A DNA stretch of 64,000 nucleotides from Bacillus sp. S3 (GCF_005154805.1 NZ_CP039727.1:1547501-1611500); one strand, 5' to 3'; shown: positions 16,593 through 25,084, counted from the stretch's first letter. Program-made: numbers and translations. The notes: generated by a model not told the origin, from the letters alone.

Positions 16593-17405
16593 TTATTTAA
16601 TATTTAACAAATCTGCCAAATATTCGCCGACTCCATCTTCTTCATTCGTCAGCGTAACCTCATTGGCTATATTTTTTACTTGCTCAATTGCATTGCCCAT
16701 GGCAATCCCATGTCCGGCATATTCAAGCATTTCCAAATCATTATCCTCATCACCAAAGGCAATAATCCTTTCGGCGGGAATTCCAAAGTATTCTGATGCC
16801 TTTTTCAAGCCAACCGCTTTGTTTAATCCAACTTTAATGATCTCGATTACATGCCATGGGGCAGCCCAGCTGCGCTGTTCAATCACTTCAGCATGGACAT
16901 CTGAAAGATGTTTACGAATTTGTTGAAGCTGATCTTCCTCTGTATGGATCAGCAAACTTGTAGGTGAATCGTTTAAAAAGTTTTGTAAATCTCCTGTCGT
17001 AATTTTTGGATTGCCGAAGCTAAAAATATCTAAGAGCTTTTCATCGTGATAATGGAAATAAATATCATCCATCACCTCGGCAATAATATTGTGAAAATGG
17101 AAGCTTCTGCAGGCTTCGACAATATCTTTTGCCACCTTAACATCAAGCGGCTCATGATAAAATCCCCAGCCTGAATCAAGTGGATGATGCATAAACGCCC
17201 CATTAAAATTAACAATAGGTGTGTTGAGATCCAACTCACGATAATACATTTCACTTGAGCGGTAAGGTCTGCCGGTTGCAATCATGACAATATGCCCTTC
17301 AGCTCTTGCCTTTTGAATGATTTCCTTATTTTTATTGGAAATGGTTTTATCGTCTTTTAATAATGTTCCATCTAAATCCAATGCGATTAAATGTTTCTCT
17401 GTCAT
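16593..17405 (-). CDS. yitU: Cof-type HAD phosphatase
   Basis: HAD-superfamily hydrolase (270 aa) of the Cof/YitU group, which dephosphorylates small phosphorylated metabolites. Motif I is LDLDGTLL at residues 9-16, motif II is ATGRPYR, and motifs III/IV are the conserved Lys of KVGLNKAVGL and the GDEDNDLEML metal site. A C2-type cap occupies the middle. In B. subtilis YitU is reported among flavin-pathway phosphatases; that specificity cannot be read from this sequence. AAGGAG lies 5 nt before the ATG. No terminator follows, so the two small genes downstream may share its transcript. Confidence 0.9.
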   Translation of the reverse strand: MTEKHLIALDLDGTLLKDDKTISNKNKEIIQKARAEGHIVMIATGRPYRSSEMYYRELDLNTPIVNFNGAFMHHPLDSGWGFYHEPLDVKVAKDIVEACRSFHFHNIIAEVMDDIYFHYHDEKLLDIFSFGNPKITTGDLQNFLNDSPTSLLIHTEEDQLQQIRKHLSDVHAEVIEQRSWAAPWHVIEIIKVGLNKAVGLKKASEYFGIPAERIIAFGDEDNDLEMLEYAGHGIAMGNAIEQVKNIANEVTLTNEEDGVGEYLADLLNIK

Positions 17406-17546
17406 ATGAGCTCCTTCTTATTCTATATTTTCATGATTGAAGCAATGTTTTAGGAAAAAAATTGTCTGCATGATACACTACTGTTATAGTGCCTTTTTTA
17501 CTATCTTATTTCTATACTCACTATGTTAACAATTTTATAGCTAACC

Positions 17547-17589
17547 TGTAAAAAAATTCACACCAAAAGCTTTCAAAACCCTCTATACT
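17547..17589 (+). promoter_or_regulatory. Candidate Fnr-activated promoter of yitW
   Basis: Box TGTAA-AAAAAT-TCACA (17547-17562, one mismatch to TGTGA-N6-TCACA) lies 21 bp upstream of a -10 TATACT (17584-17589). The predicted start is near 17596, so the box centre is at about -41.5. Confidence 0.6.
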
Positions 17590-17690
17590 TTTAATTGTTA
17601 GCGGAAGTGGATATTATTTTGCGCTTTTTGGAAATTGTAATAAAAACATACTTATGAAGTAAATAAATCATAATAAGGAGTCGAATCCAA

Positions 17691-17999
17691 ATGAATGAAG
17701 AATTAAAAGAAAATATAATGGGTGCATTGGAGCTAGTGATCGATCCGGAGCTGGGCGTTGATATTGTAAACTTGGGTTTGGTTTATAATGCTGAAATGGA
17801 CGAGGAAGGTAAAGTGACAATCACAATGACGTTAACATCAATGGGCTGTCCGCTTGCAGGAACCATTGTAGACCAAGTGAAAAGAGCTTTAGCCGATATT
17901 CCTGAAATTAAGGATGTTGATGTGGACATTGTTTGGAATCCGCCTTGGAATAAAGAGATGATGTCACGTTACGCAAAAATTGCCTTAGGCATTCGCTAG
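17691..17999 (+). CDS. yitW: MIP18/PaaD-like (SufT-type) iron-sulfur assembly protein
   Basis: A 102-residue DUF59 protein implicated in Fe-S cluster maturation. The fold signature runs from ELVIDPELGVDIVNLGLVY to TLTSMGCPLAGTI, with the conserved Cys in SMGCP, and ends near VWNPPWNKEMMS. AAGGAG precedes the ATG. Its long leader begins at a promoter with a candidate Fnr box, which links it to the Fe-S-requiring anaerobic genes immediately downstream (radical SAM protein, moaA, Ric). In B. subtilis yitW is part of the same yit block. Confidence 0.9.
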   Translation: MNEELKENIMGALELVIDPELGVDIVNLGLVYNAEMDEEGKVTITMTLTSMGCPLAGTIVDQVKRALADIPEIKDVDVDIVWNPPWNKEMMSRYAKIALGIR

Positions 18000-18023
18000 G
18001 AATTTAAGAAAAGGCCTGAAATA

Positions 18024-18055
18024 TGAAAACAGTGGACATTCCGCTGTTTTTTTTC
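18024..18055 (+). terminator. Terminator after yitW
   Basis: Stem CAGTGG / CCGCTG (one G-U pair) extended by A-T pairs, followed by eight T. Confidence 0.75.
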
Positions 18056-18087
18056 ATTCACAAAACGGACATATATAACTTCACGGT

Positions 18088-18130
18088 TGTGAGATAGTTC
18101 ACTTTTTTTAACTATAAACACCTTTATAAT
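18088..18130 (+). promoter_or_regulatory. Candidate Fnr-activated promoter of the radical SAM gene
   Basis: Box TGTGA-GATAGT-TCACT (18088-18103), a 21-bp gap, then a perfect -10 TATAAT (18125-18130). There is no good -35, as expected for an activator-dependent class II promoter. Confidence 0.75.
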
Positions 18131-18185
18131 ACAGAGTATTAAGGCTGTTTGATAGTTTGAACCAGCTGTCTAGGAGGCGTTTTAT

Positions 18186-19313
18186 TTGTCTTTTAACCGA
18201 GATTTTAATAAAGATCCGTTTATCGTAATTTGGGAGCTGACACGTGCCTGCCAATTAAAATGTCTGCATTGCCGCGCCGATGCACAATATACAAGAGATC
18301 CACGCGAACTTTCTTTTGAAGAAGGCAAAAACCTGATAGATCAAATATATGAGATGAACAACCCAATCCTTGTCTTTACGGGCGGTGACCCTTTGATGAG
18401 GGAAGATATCTTTGATATAGCGAAGTATGCTGTCGATAAGGGCGTACGGGTATCAATGACACCAAGTGCTACCCCAAATGTTACAAAAGAAGCGATTAAA
18501 AAGGCAAAAGAGGTCGGTCTTTCCCGCTGGGCGTTTAGTATTGATGGACCGACTGCCGAAATTCATGACCATTTTCGTGGAACGGCTGGTTCCTTTGATT
18601 TGACAATGGAACGAATAAAATATTTACATGAGCTTGAAATACCGATTCAGATTAATACAGTTATCTCCCGCTATAATGTGGAGTACCTTGATGAAATGGC
18701 CAAAATGGTTGAAGAGTTAAATTGTGTTCTATGGAGTGTCTTTTTCCTTGTCCCAACAGGAAGAGGACAAGTTTCGGATATGATTTCTCCTGTGGAACAT
18801 GAAAAGGTTTTACGCTGGCTTTACGACCTAAGTAAACGAGTATCTTTCGATATTAAAACAACAGAAGCCATGCATTACCGCCGCGTTGTCATTCAGCAAA
18901 AAATGCGTGAAGCGAAGGCAAAGACAGGTGAAATCGACTATTTAAGTGCCTTAACTGAAAAAGGATTAACCGGTTCCATTGACGGTCTTGGCCGTGCTCC
19001 TAAAGGCGTAAATGATGGGAATGGCTTTGTATTTATTTCGCATATTGGCGATGTATATCCAAGTGGGTTATTACCAGTTAAAGCAGGGAATGTGCGTGAA
19101 ACACCATTAGCGGAAATTTACCGTGAATCCCCTATCTTCAAGGCATTAAGAAATCCTGACGAATTTAAGGGTAAATGTGGGGTATGTGAATTCCGTTATG
19201 TTTGCGGGGGTTCCAGGTCAAGAGCCTATGCAATGACAGGTGACTACCTAGAAAGCGAACCATTCTGTGTTTATATTCCAAAAGCCCTAAGAGAGAAGCA
19301 AACGCAAAATTAA
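18186..19313 (+). CDS. Radical SAM/SPASM protein (AhbD/NirJ-like, TIGR04053-type)
   Basis: A 375-residue enzyme with the radical SAM cluster motif CQLKCLHC near residues 20-27, GGDP (SAM binding) and a C-terminal SPASM region holding auxiliary-cluster cysteines (CGVCEFRYVCGG and EPFCVY). Relatives make haem b or d1 from sirohaem derivatives (AhbD, NirJ) or modify peptides. I believe it belongs to the Bacillus TIGR04053 group, whose substrate is unknown. TTG start after AGGAGGCG. It is driven by an Fnr-type promoter and converges with an fnr gene, which suggests anaerobic use. The haem-synthase and tungsten-enzyme-maturase ideas are both open. Confidence 0.88.
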   Translation: MSFNRDFNKDPFIVIWELTRACQLKCLHCRADAQYTRDPRELSFEEGKNLIDQIYEMNNPILVFTGGDPLMREDIFDIAKYAVDKGVRVSMTPSATPNVTKEAIKKAKEVGLSRWAFSIDGPTAEIHDHFRGTAGSFDLTMERIKYLHELEIPIQINTVISRYNVEYLDEMAKMVEELNCVLWSVFFLVPTGRGQVSDMISPVEHEKVLRWLYDLSKRVSFDIKTTEAMHYRRVVIQQKMREAKAKTGEIDYLSALTEKGLTGSIDGLGRAPKGVNDGNGFVFISHIGDVYPSGLLPVKAGNVRETPLAEIYRESPIFKALRNPDEFKGKCGVCEFRYVCGGSRSRAYAMTGDYLESEPFCVYIPKALREKQTQN

Positions 19314-19319
19314 AAAGAA

Positions 19320-19352
19320 ACAAGGCTGCCTCATTTTGAGACAGCCTTGTTA
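19320..19352. terminator. Bidirectional terminator
   Basis: Stem CAAGGCTG-CTC / GAG-CAGCCTTG with one C-A mismatch, between the convergent radical SAM and fnr genes. Confidence 0.85.
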
Positions 19353-19357
19353 AAAGA

Positions 19358-20056
19358 TTATTCAATATTGCAATAAATAGCTGAGCAATTTTCACAGCCG
19401 ATTTCATCCTTTAAATATTGTAAATCCAAAATTGATATCTTTCCTTTTTTTATGGAAATAATTTTGTCACGCTTTAACTCACTTAGGATACGATTCGTAC
19501 TTTCACGAGAGGTACCGCAGAAATTAGCCAGTTCCTGATTGGTTAATGGCAGGTCAATTAAAATTTCACTTCCTTTTTCAATTCCGTAGCTATTGGACAT
19601 CCGAATAAGGGTCGAAAATAAAGCACCGCGTTTCCCATTTAAAACAAGGTCTCGGAATTTTGTTTGTGTTTTCCGGAAGTGATCGCTCATCCATTTCATA
19701 AATTCAAACGCTAGCTTGCTATTTTGGAAAATTTCACTTTCAATCACATCTTTTTTGATTGCAGCAATTTCTCCTTCTTCGAGAACCTTAGCACTTAATA
19801 AATATCGGGGATTGTCGGTAAAAAGAGTTAATTCGCCGCATATATCATTTGCACCGCAAATGCGGAGGGAAAGTTCACGGCCGTCGGATGTGATTTTACT
19901 AATTTGAATTTTACCAGAAATAATAATGTAAAGCTCCTCTGCTAACATCCCTTCTTGAAAAAGGAAAGATCCTCTTTCACTTCTAAATTTCCGGTCTGCA
20001 AATCTAAGTAATTCTTTTATCTCAATGGAATGGGTTGGTTTCATTGTCGTCATCAT
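19358..20056 (-). CDS. Fnr-type oxygen-sensing regulator, paralog 1
   Basis: CRP/FNR regulator (232 aa). It has a cNMP-fold sensor (residues about 30-110), a dimerisation helix, and a helix-turn-helix with recognition helix GTSRESTNRIL. The Arg-Glu-x3-Arg pattern is CRP-like and predicts TGTGA recognition. The C-terminus carries Cys221-x2-Cys224-x4-Cys229, and Asp136 in KFRDLVL matches the Asp ligand known for the B. subtilis Fnr [4Fe-4S] cluster. An earlier ATG (20077) precedes the ribosome binding site GAGGTGA, so 20056 is preferred. It is probably an activator under anaerobiosis of the boxed promoters nearby. It is closely related to the paralog at 25085. Confidence 0.88.
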   Translation of the reverse strand: MMTTMKPTHSIEIKELLRFADRKFRSERGSFLFQEGMLAEELYIIISGKIQISKITSDGRELSLRICGANDICGELTLFTDNPRYLLSAKVLEEGEIAAIKKDVIESEIFQNSKLAFEFMKWMSDHFRKTQTKFRDLVLNGKRGALFSTLIRMSNSYGIEKGSEILIDLPLTNQELANFCGTSRESTNRILSELKRDKIISIKKGKISILDLQYLKDEIGCENCSAIYCNIE

Positions 20057-20326
20057 TTGATTCACCTCAAGGGTCATATTGTAAAGAGTCAGTTTTTCTT
20101 CTTCGTTAGTCTCATTAGTAACATTTTATCCTAAGACAAGGTAAAAAAATGAAGTAAACAATGACAATATAGTGAAAACTTGAGTGGGATTTGGAAAGTA
20201 ATAATGGAACTATTGTATTATATTATGGAGAGAAGGAAAAAAAGGTGGATAAAGATTTCCAAAACAATCATTTCTTCACCAGCAAACATCTGTTAAGATA
20301 AGAATAATATTAAAAAGTATTTTAAT

Positions 20327-20369
20327 AGTGAATAAAGTAACAGTATTTTTGGGTAAACCCTGTTACACT
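20327..20369 (+). promoter_or_regulatory. Degenerate Fnr-like box and -10 upstream of moaA
   Basis: AGTGA-ATAAAG-TAACA (20327-20342, two mismatches), then 21 bp, then TACACT (20364-20369). It is accepted mainly because the geometry is identical to four better sites nearby. Confidence 0.45.
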
Positions 20370-20410
20370 AAATATAAATTGCTTCTTTAACAATAATGGA
20401 GTTGATATAA

Positions 20411-21427
20411 ATGGAAAAGACCATTATTAAAGATAAATTAAATAGACCATTGCGTGACTTAAGAATTTCGGTCATCGACCGCTGTAATTTTCGCTGCCAA
20501 TACTGTATGCCTGCTGATCAATTCGGTCCCGATTTTGAATTTCTACCCCGAAGCGCCTTGCTGACATATGAAGAAATTGAACGTCTTGGAAAAATATTTG
20601 TTCGTTTAGGGGTAGAAAAAATTCGCTTAACAGGCGGAGAACCGCTGCTTCGAAAGGATATGCCGATTCTTGTCAAAAAACTATCTGCGATTGAGGGATT
20701 AAGTGACATCGGCTTAACAACTAATGGCGTTCTGCTGCCGAAATTGGCTGGTGAGTTAAAAGCTGCCGGTCTCAAACGGGTAAATGTCAGCCTCGATACG
20801 TTAAACGATGAACTGTTTGGACAAATTAATGGACGCGGTGTTGGTACTGGACCTGTATTAGAGGGAATTGAGGCTGCTAAACAAGCGGGTCTTGGGGTCA
20901 AAATCAATATGGTTGTAAAAAAAGGCCTAAATGATACCGAGATTATCCCAATGGCCGAATACTGCAAAAATCATGGTTTAGAGCTTCGGTATATCGAGTT
21001 TATGGATGTCGGCTCGACAAACGGTTGGAAGATGGATGATGTTGTGACTAAAAAGCAGATGTATCTTTTATTAAAAGAGCATTTTGAACTCCAGCCCGTT
21101 GATCCGGCATATTTCGGGGAAGTTGCAAAGCTTTATAAGTATAAAGATGCTGATGTGAATGTCGGCTTTATTACTTCTGTTTCCGAGTCATTCTGTTCAA
21201 GCTGCACACGTTCACGTCTGTCTGCAAATGGTCAGATTTTCACCTGCTTATTTAATGGAAATGGCCATGATATTCGAAACTTCATGAGAAATGGAGCAAC
21301 AGATGAGCAAATAGCTGATCGGATTACTGCTATATGGAATGGCAGAGACGATCGATATTCAGATGAAAGAACAGAAGAAACGAATAAAAATCGCAAAAAA
21401 ATAGAAATGTCCTATATTGGTGGTTAA
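20411..21427 (+). CDS. moaA: GTP 3',8-cyclase MoaA (molybdopterin synthesis)
   Basis: Catalyses the first step of molybdopterin synthesis, turning GTP into 3',8-cyclo-7,8-dihydro-GTP by radical SAM chemistry. The 338 residues contain the N-terminal cluster motif CNFRCQYC, the [11 protein letters not shown] motif, and the C-terminal second-cluster set [10 protein letters not shown]...FTCLF. The protein ends in the Gly-Gly tail (SYIGG) that MoaA needs for activity. It lies divergent from fnr paralog 1 with a 350-bp intergenic region. No moaC is seen in the window, so the rest of the pathway must lie elsewhere. Confidence 0.95.
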   Translation: MEKTIIKDKLNRPLRDLRISVIDRCNFRCQYCMPADQFGPDFEFLPRSALLTYEEIERLGKIFVRLGVEKIRLTGGEPLLRKDMPILVKKLSAIEGLSDIGLTTNGVLLPKLAGELKAAGLKRVNVSLDTLNDELFGQINGRGVGTGPVLEGIEAAKQAGLGVKINMVVKKGLNDTEIIPMAEYCKNHGLELRYIEFMDVGSTNGWKMDDVVTKKQMYLLLKEHFELQPVDPAYFGEVAKLYKYKDADVNVGFITSVSESFCSSCTRSRLSANGQIFTCLFNGNGHDIRNFMRNGATDEQIADRITAIWNGRDDRYSDERTEETNKNRKKIEMSYIGG

Positions 21428-21429
21428 AA

Positions 21430-21461
21430 AACACAGCCCGCTTTGACCTAAGCGGGCTGTT
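21430..21461. terminator. Bidirectional terminator between moaA and ric
   Basis: Stem CAGCCCGCTT / AAGCGGGCTG with loop TGACCT. The best T-run is on the minus strand, for ric. Confidence 0.85.
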
Positions 21462-21466
21462 GTTAA

Positions 21467-22165
21467 TTATGCTAAATAGCGAGGGAAGAGTATGTTATTT
21501 TCTAGATGGACATGCATGAACGTTAATCCTTCTAATGCTTCCAATCGGGCATAAACTAAACGGTATGTTCCACAGGCATCCAATGGCAGCTCAAAGTCAG
21601 ATGTTACTTCACGAATTTGTCTCAAAATTTCACCCGCATGGTCATGTTCCTTTTCAAGTTCAACAATCATGGCAATGGCTTCTTCGCGATTTTCAACTGT
21701 TCCGTCTGCCAGCTGTTTAATTAATGGGAAGACGACAGCTTCTTCCTTTTCCATATGTTCAATTAATTCTTTTTTGAATTCATAAAAAAGCTCATTCACT
21801 TTTAATAACTCTGGGTGGTTATCGCCATGCACACGAGATACTTTGGTCACATAGGGGCTAAGCATCGCTAATTCTTCTTCCGATACACGATGGTAATTAT
21901 TAATTACGTGATCAATAATTGTATTGGAATCGGAATCAGTCCATACTTCTACATCTTTTTCGGTGTTCTCGTATTTTTCAAAAACCACGTTTAATTCTTC
22001 CATTAATGTGTTCATATCAAGTCCGTTTTGATCTACAGCTTGTGATAATGGAATGTTTCCGCCGCAGCAGAAGTCAATCCGGTTCTTTTTAAACACATCA
22101 CTTGTTTTTGGCAATTCGTTTACAATATCTTTAACTAATGAATTTTCGGTAATGGTGAAAGTCAT
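21467..22165 (-). CDS. ric: Iron-sulfur cluster repair di-iron protein Ric/ScdA
   Basis: Repairs Fe-S clusters damaged by nitric oxide or oxidants. The N-terminal DUF542 domain holds the conserved RIDFCCGG motif near residue 30. The rest is a hemerythrin-like four-helix bundle with metal-ligand histidines and glutamates in INNYHRVSEEE, VHGDNHPEL, HMEKEEAVVFP, KEHDHAG and HVHLENNILFP. Its 232 residues are the usual length. GGAGGAA precedes the ATG. Its promoter carries a near-perfect Fnr-type box at the activation position, fitting induction without oxygen or during nitrosative stress. Confidence 0.93.
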   Translation of the reverse strand: MTFTITENSLVKDIVNELPKTSDVFKKNRIDFCCGGNIPLSQAVDQNGLDMNTLMEELNVVFEKYENTEKDVEVWTDSDSNTIIDHVINNYHRVSEEELAMLSPYVTKVSRVHGDNHPELLKVNELFYEFKKELIEHMEKEEAVVFPLIKQLADGTVENREEAIAMIVELEKEHDHAGEILRQIREVTSDFELPLDACGTYRLVYARLEALEGLTFMHVHLENNILFPRYLA

Positions 22166-22209
22166 AATACATTCCTCCTAAAATTTTTTAAATGTTTGTA
22201 TCTGACTTA

Positions 22210-22252
22210 AGCATAATTGAAAATGAATCTTAATTAGGTGACCTACATCACA
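22210..22252 (-). promoter_or_regulatory. Candidate Fnr-activated promoter of ric
   Basis: Box GGTGA-CCTACA-TCACA (22237-22252, one mismatch), 21 bp from a minus-strand -10 TATGCT (22210-22215). It points toward ric; the same geometry fails in the plus direction. Confidence 0.7.
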
Positions 22253-22323
22253 CATCCACTATGATTTTTCATTTTTTCCTTCAATTTGTAACATTTGATA
22301 TGTTAGCAAGTTTTCAATAGGAT

Positions 22324-22329
22324 TATAAT
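22324..22329 (+). promoter_or_regulatory. Probable -10 of moeA
   Basis: A perfect TATAAT 65 bp before the moeA start. The -35 region is weak, and a palindrome TAACAT-TTGAT-ATGTTA (22289-22305) overlaps it, which suggests a bound regulator. Confidence 0.45.
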
Positions 22330-22393
22330 GGATAGGAGCCCTAAACTATTAGTACATATTTGAAAAAAATGAAACGTTTTAAGGCAGGAGCTG

Positions 22394-23665
22394 ATGAAAT
22401 TGTTAGAGAGAAGAAAACCGATTCCGATTGGGGAAGCAGTTGAAAAAATTATGGCCCATCAATTACATGGGATAACGGAATATGTTTCAATAAATGAAAG
22501 CTTTGGCCGTTTTTTGTCAGAGGACTTGATCGCGACAAGTGATGTGCCTCATTTTAATCGGGCACCATATGATGGTTTTGCTGTCAGGTCGATTGATACC
22601 CTTTCGGCCTCACAGTCCCATCCAGTCGAGTTTGAAGTGATTGACCACATTGGTGCCGGAGCGGTGTCAACAAAGGTTGTGGGCAAAAATCAGGCTGTCA
22701 GAATTATGACAGGGGCGATGATGCCAGAAGGAACAGATGCTGTCGTCATGTTTGAAGTTGCAAAGGACTACGAAAAAGACGAAACGCCCTATATGTCGAT
22801 AAAACGAAGCTTTAACAAGGGAGAAAATGTTTCCTTTATAGGTGAAGATGCTAGAGAAGGAGAAGTATTGGTAAATAAGGGAACTTTAGTAAATCCGGGT
22901 ATCCAAGCCATGCTGGCTACCTTCGGCTATAAGGATGTCCCTGTGGCGAAAAAACCGATTGTCGGTTTGTTTGCAACTGGTACTGAACTTTTAGAAGTAG
23001 AAGAAGAACTCGTGCCGGGGAAAATTCGCAACAGTAATTCCCATATGATTGCCGCCCAAATCGAAAGAGCCGGTGGTGTGGTTAAATATTTTGGAAAACT
23101 GCCCGATGAATTTGATACATGCTTTGATGCTGTACTAGAAGGGTTAAATGAAGTTGATTTATTAATTACAACAGGCGGAGTATCGGTAGGGGACTTTGAT
23201 TATCTTCCTGCCATTTATGAAAAATTAGGTGCCGAGGTGTTTTTCAATAAAGTAGCAATGCGCCCAGGCAGTGTGACGACAGTAGCCGGATATAAGGGGA
23301 AGATTTTGTTCGGTCTTTCTGGTAATCCATCTGCTTGTTATGTTGGCTTTGAATTGTTTGCCCGCCCAATTATTCGAAAAATGTTATTTTCTGAAAAACC
23401 CCATTTAAGGAAAGAAAAGGCCTTACTTGAAGTGGACTTTCCAAAAGCGAATCCATTTACAAGATTTGTTCGCAGCTCCACGTTTATCGAGGAAGGCAGG
23501 CTCAAAACAACACCAAGTGGTCTAGACAAATCCAATATCATCATGAGCCTTGCTGGTGCAAATTCGTTAATGATTCTTCCAGGCGGAACTAGAGGCTTTA
23601 CAGCAGGCTGTGATGTAGAGGTGCTTATGCTTGAAGATCAGACCGGAAGCGAGTGGCCGTGGTAA
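22394..23665 (+). CDS. moeA: Molybdopterin molybdenumtransferase MoeA
   Basis: Inserts molybdate (or tungstate) into adenylated molybdopterin. The 423 residues carry the MoeA N-terminal segment HFNRAPYDGFAVR, the GAMMPEGTDAVV motif, the central MoCF-binding TTGGVSVGDFDY, and GLSGNPSACYVGFELF. A C-terminal domain IV follows. GCAGGAG precedes the ATG. It overlaps mobB by 13 bp, so both are translated from one message. Choice of metal cannot be inferred, though a tungsten-type enzyme lies 16 kb away. Confidence 0.94.
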   Translation: MKLLERRKPIPIGEAVEKIMAHQLHGITEYVSINESFGRFLSEDLIATSDVPHFNRAPYDGFAVRSIDTLSASQSHPVEFEVIDHIGAGAVSTKVVGKNQAVRIMTGAMMPEGTDAVVMFEVAKDYEKDETPYMSIKRSFNKGENVSFIGEDAREGEVLVNKGTLVNPGIQAMLATFGYKDVPVAKKPIVGLFATGTELLEVEEELVPGKIRNSNSHMIAAQIERAGGVVKYFGKLPDEFDTCFDAVLEGLNEVDLLITTGGVSVGDFDYLPAIYEKLGAEVFFNKVAMRPGSVTTVAGYKGKILFGLSGNPSACYVGFELFARPIIRKMLFSEKPHLRKEKALLEVDFPKANPFTRFVRSSTFIEEGRLKTTPSGLDKSNIIMSLAGANSLMILPGGTRGFTAGCDVEVLMLEDQTGSEWPW

Positions 23666-24201
23666 AACCGATTATTTTTCAAGTGGTTGGTTATCAAAAT
23701 AGCGGAAAAACTACCCTTACTTCCAAGCTCATCGAAAAACTGTCAACAAATCGATTAACAACGGTGACAATTAAACATCACGGACATGGCGGTAAGCCCG
23801 ATGCTGCAGAAAAAAAAGACACAACAAAACACTTGTCAGCAGGAGCGATTGCCACCCTTGTTGAAGGAGATGGCAGGCTGATTCTTCAAGCAGAACCATG
23901 TGCATATAGTTTAAAAGAACAGATCGAGTTGATGCACTATTTTCAGACAGACGTCATTTTAGTCGAAGGATATAAGCAGGAAAATTACCCAAAGCTTGTT
24001 CTAATGAAAGAAAAACAGGATTTAACGTTATTAGATATTGTAAACAATGTTCAAGCCGTGGTATTCTGGGAGGCTGAAATGATGGACATCATTTCAGCCA
24101 AACTGGATGTGCCGATCTTTCATATCGATGATGAAGCAGTCATAAGTTGGACCGTTCAACAAATCAAAAACTTTGTTAATGAGATCGGCCATAAATGTTA
24201 A
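23653..24201 (+). CDS. mobB: Molybdopterin-guanine dinucleotide adapter MobB
   Basis: P-loop GTPase (182 aa) that assists attachment of GMP to molybdopterin for the dinucleotide form of the cofactor. The Walker A motif GYQNSGKTT is at residues 13-21, and KHHGHGG and VEGYKQENYPK are family motifs. Two in-frame GTG starts exist (23653 and 23659). The first matches the B. subtilis N-terminus pattern MAxV(K/R)P; the second has better ribosome-site spacing. No mobA lies beside it. Confidence 0.9.
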   Translation: MAVVKPIIFQVVGYQNSGKTTLTSKLIEKLSTNRLTTVTIKHHGHGGKPDAAEKKDTTKHLSAGAIATLVEGDGRLILQAEPCAYSLKEQIELMHYFQTDVILVEGYKQENYPKLVLMKEKQDLTLLDIVNNVQAVVFWEAEMMDIISAKLDVPIFHIDDEAVISWTVQQIKNFVNEIGHKC

Positions 24202-24217
24202 TAAAGTTGTCAAATAA

Positions 24218-24242
24218 GAGAAGGCGAATGCCTTCTTTTTTG
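24218..24242 (+). terminator. Terminator after mobB
   Basis: Stem AGAAGGC / GCCTTCT with loop GAAT and T6, ending 9 bp before the Fnr box of ywiC. Confidence 0.8.
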
Positions 24243-24250
24243 CTTTATCA

Positions 24251-24293
24251 TGTGATGCTCTTCACATTTTTTTCTACTGTCCTAATTTATAGT
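24251..24293 (+). promoter_or_regulatory. Fnr-activated promoter of ywiC
   Basis: A perfect TGTGA-TGCTCT-TCACA box (24251-24266), 21 bp from the -10 TATAGT (24288-24293), predicted start near 24300. Confidence 0.82.
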
Positions 24294-24323
24294 ATAGGTA
24301 AGCAGGAATGAGGAGTGAAAGCG

Positions 24324-25052
24324 ATGAAATTATTTTTACCGAAACAACATGGTGCTTGGGCAATGTTGATCATCCCTTTTTGGCTTGGGGTAATAGATGG
24401 AGGATTCCTCTGGAGGCATATCCCATTTTTTGTTGGCTGGCTTTTATTGTACTTGGCAACATATCCAATGCTGCTATTGTTTAAAAAGAAAAAGCTCACT
24501 TTTTATACAAAGTGGTCGCTAATCTATTTAGTGCCGGCTTTATTGCTGTTATTGCTACCACTATTGGAAAGGCCGTCTATTGTATTCTTTGGCCTGCTAA
24601 TGATCCCTTTTTTTATTATTAATGCTTACTTTACCGCAAAAAATCAAGATCGTGCTTTTATGAACGATTTAAGCGCTGTTTTTGCCTTTTCAATTGCCGG
24701 CTTAGCGGGTAGTTATTTAGGGAGAGGTGCTGTTTCATTTGAGACCATTATTTTTCCCTTTTTAACATCTGTGCTATTTTTTATCGGCTGTACGTTTTAC
24801 GTCAAATCCATGATTAGGGAAAAGAAAAATACGAAATTCAAATGGATTTCTTGGGCCTACCATCTACTGCTTGTTGCTGCATGGATTGCGGCCGGCTATT
24901 GGATTGCAGCACTTAGTTTTATTCCGAGTTTACTTCGGGCAATTCTTTTTTATGGAAAGAAATTATCACCAAAGCAAATTGGTATTTACGAAATAATTAA
25001 TTCGGTGCTCTTTTTCATCATCATTGCCATACAAATAGTGATCTTAAAATAA
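24324..25052 (+). CDS. ywiC: YwiC-like membrane protein
   Basis: A 242-residue integral membrane protein with about seven hydrophobic helices. It begins MKLFLPKQHGAWAMLIIPFW, the conserved YwiC family opening, and has a Lys-rich cytoplasmic loop (LLFKKKKLTFYTKW). Function is unknown. In B. subtilis ywiC belongs to the nitrate/anaerobic gene neighbourhood of fnr. The ATG at 24324 follows GAGGAGTGA; a GTG nine bases earlier overlaps that site. A perfect Fnr box drives the gene, and an fnr paralog converges on it. Confidence 0.85.
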   Translation: MKLFLPKQHGAWAMLIIPFWLGVIDGGFLWRHIPFFVGWLLLYLATYPMLLLFKKKKLTFYTKWSLIYLVPALLLLLLPLLERPSIVFFGLLMIPFFIINAYFTAKNQDRAFMNDLSAVFAFSIAGLAGSYLGRGAVSFETIIFPFLTSVLFFIGCTFYVKSMIREKKNTKFKWISWAYHLLLVAAWIAAGYWIAALSFIPSLLRAILFYGKKLSPKQIGIYEIINSVLFFIIIAIQIVILK

Positions 25053-25053
25053 A

Positions 25054-25082
25054 AAAATCGGTCGTAATGACCGACTTTTTTT
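25054..25082. terminator. Bidirectional terminator between ywiC and fnr paralog 2
   Basis: Stem AAATCGGTC / GACCGACTT with loop GTAAT, followed by T7. Confidence 0.85.
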
Positions 25083-25084
25083 AT

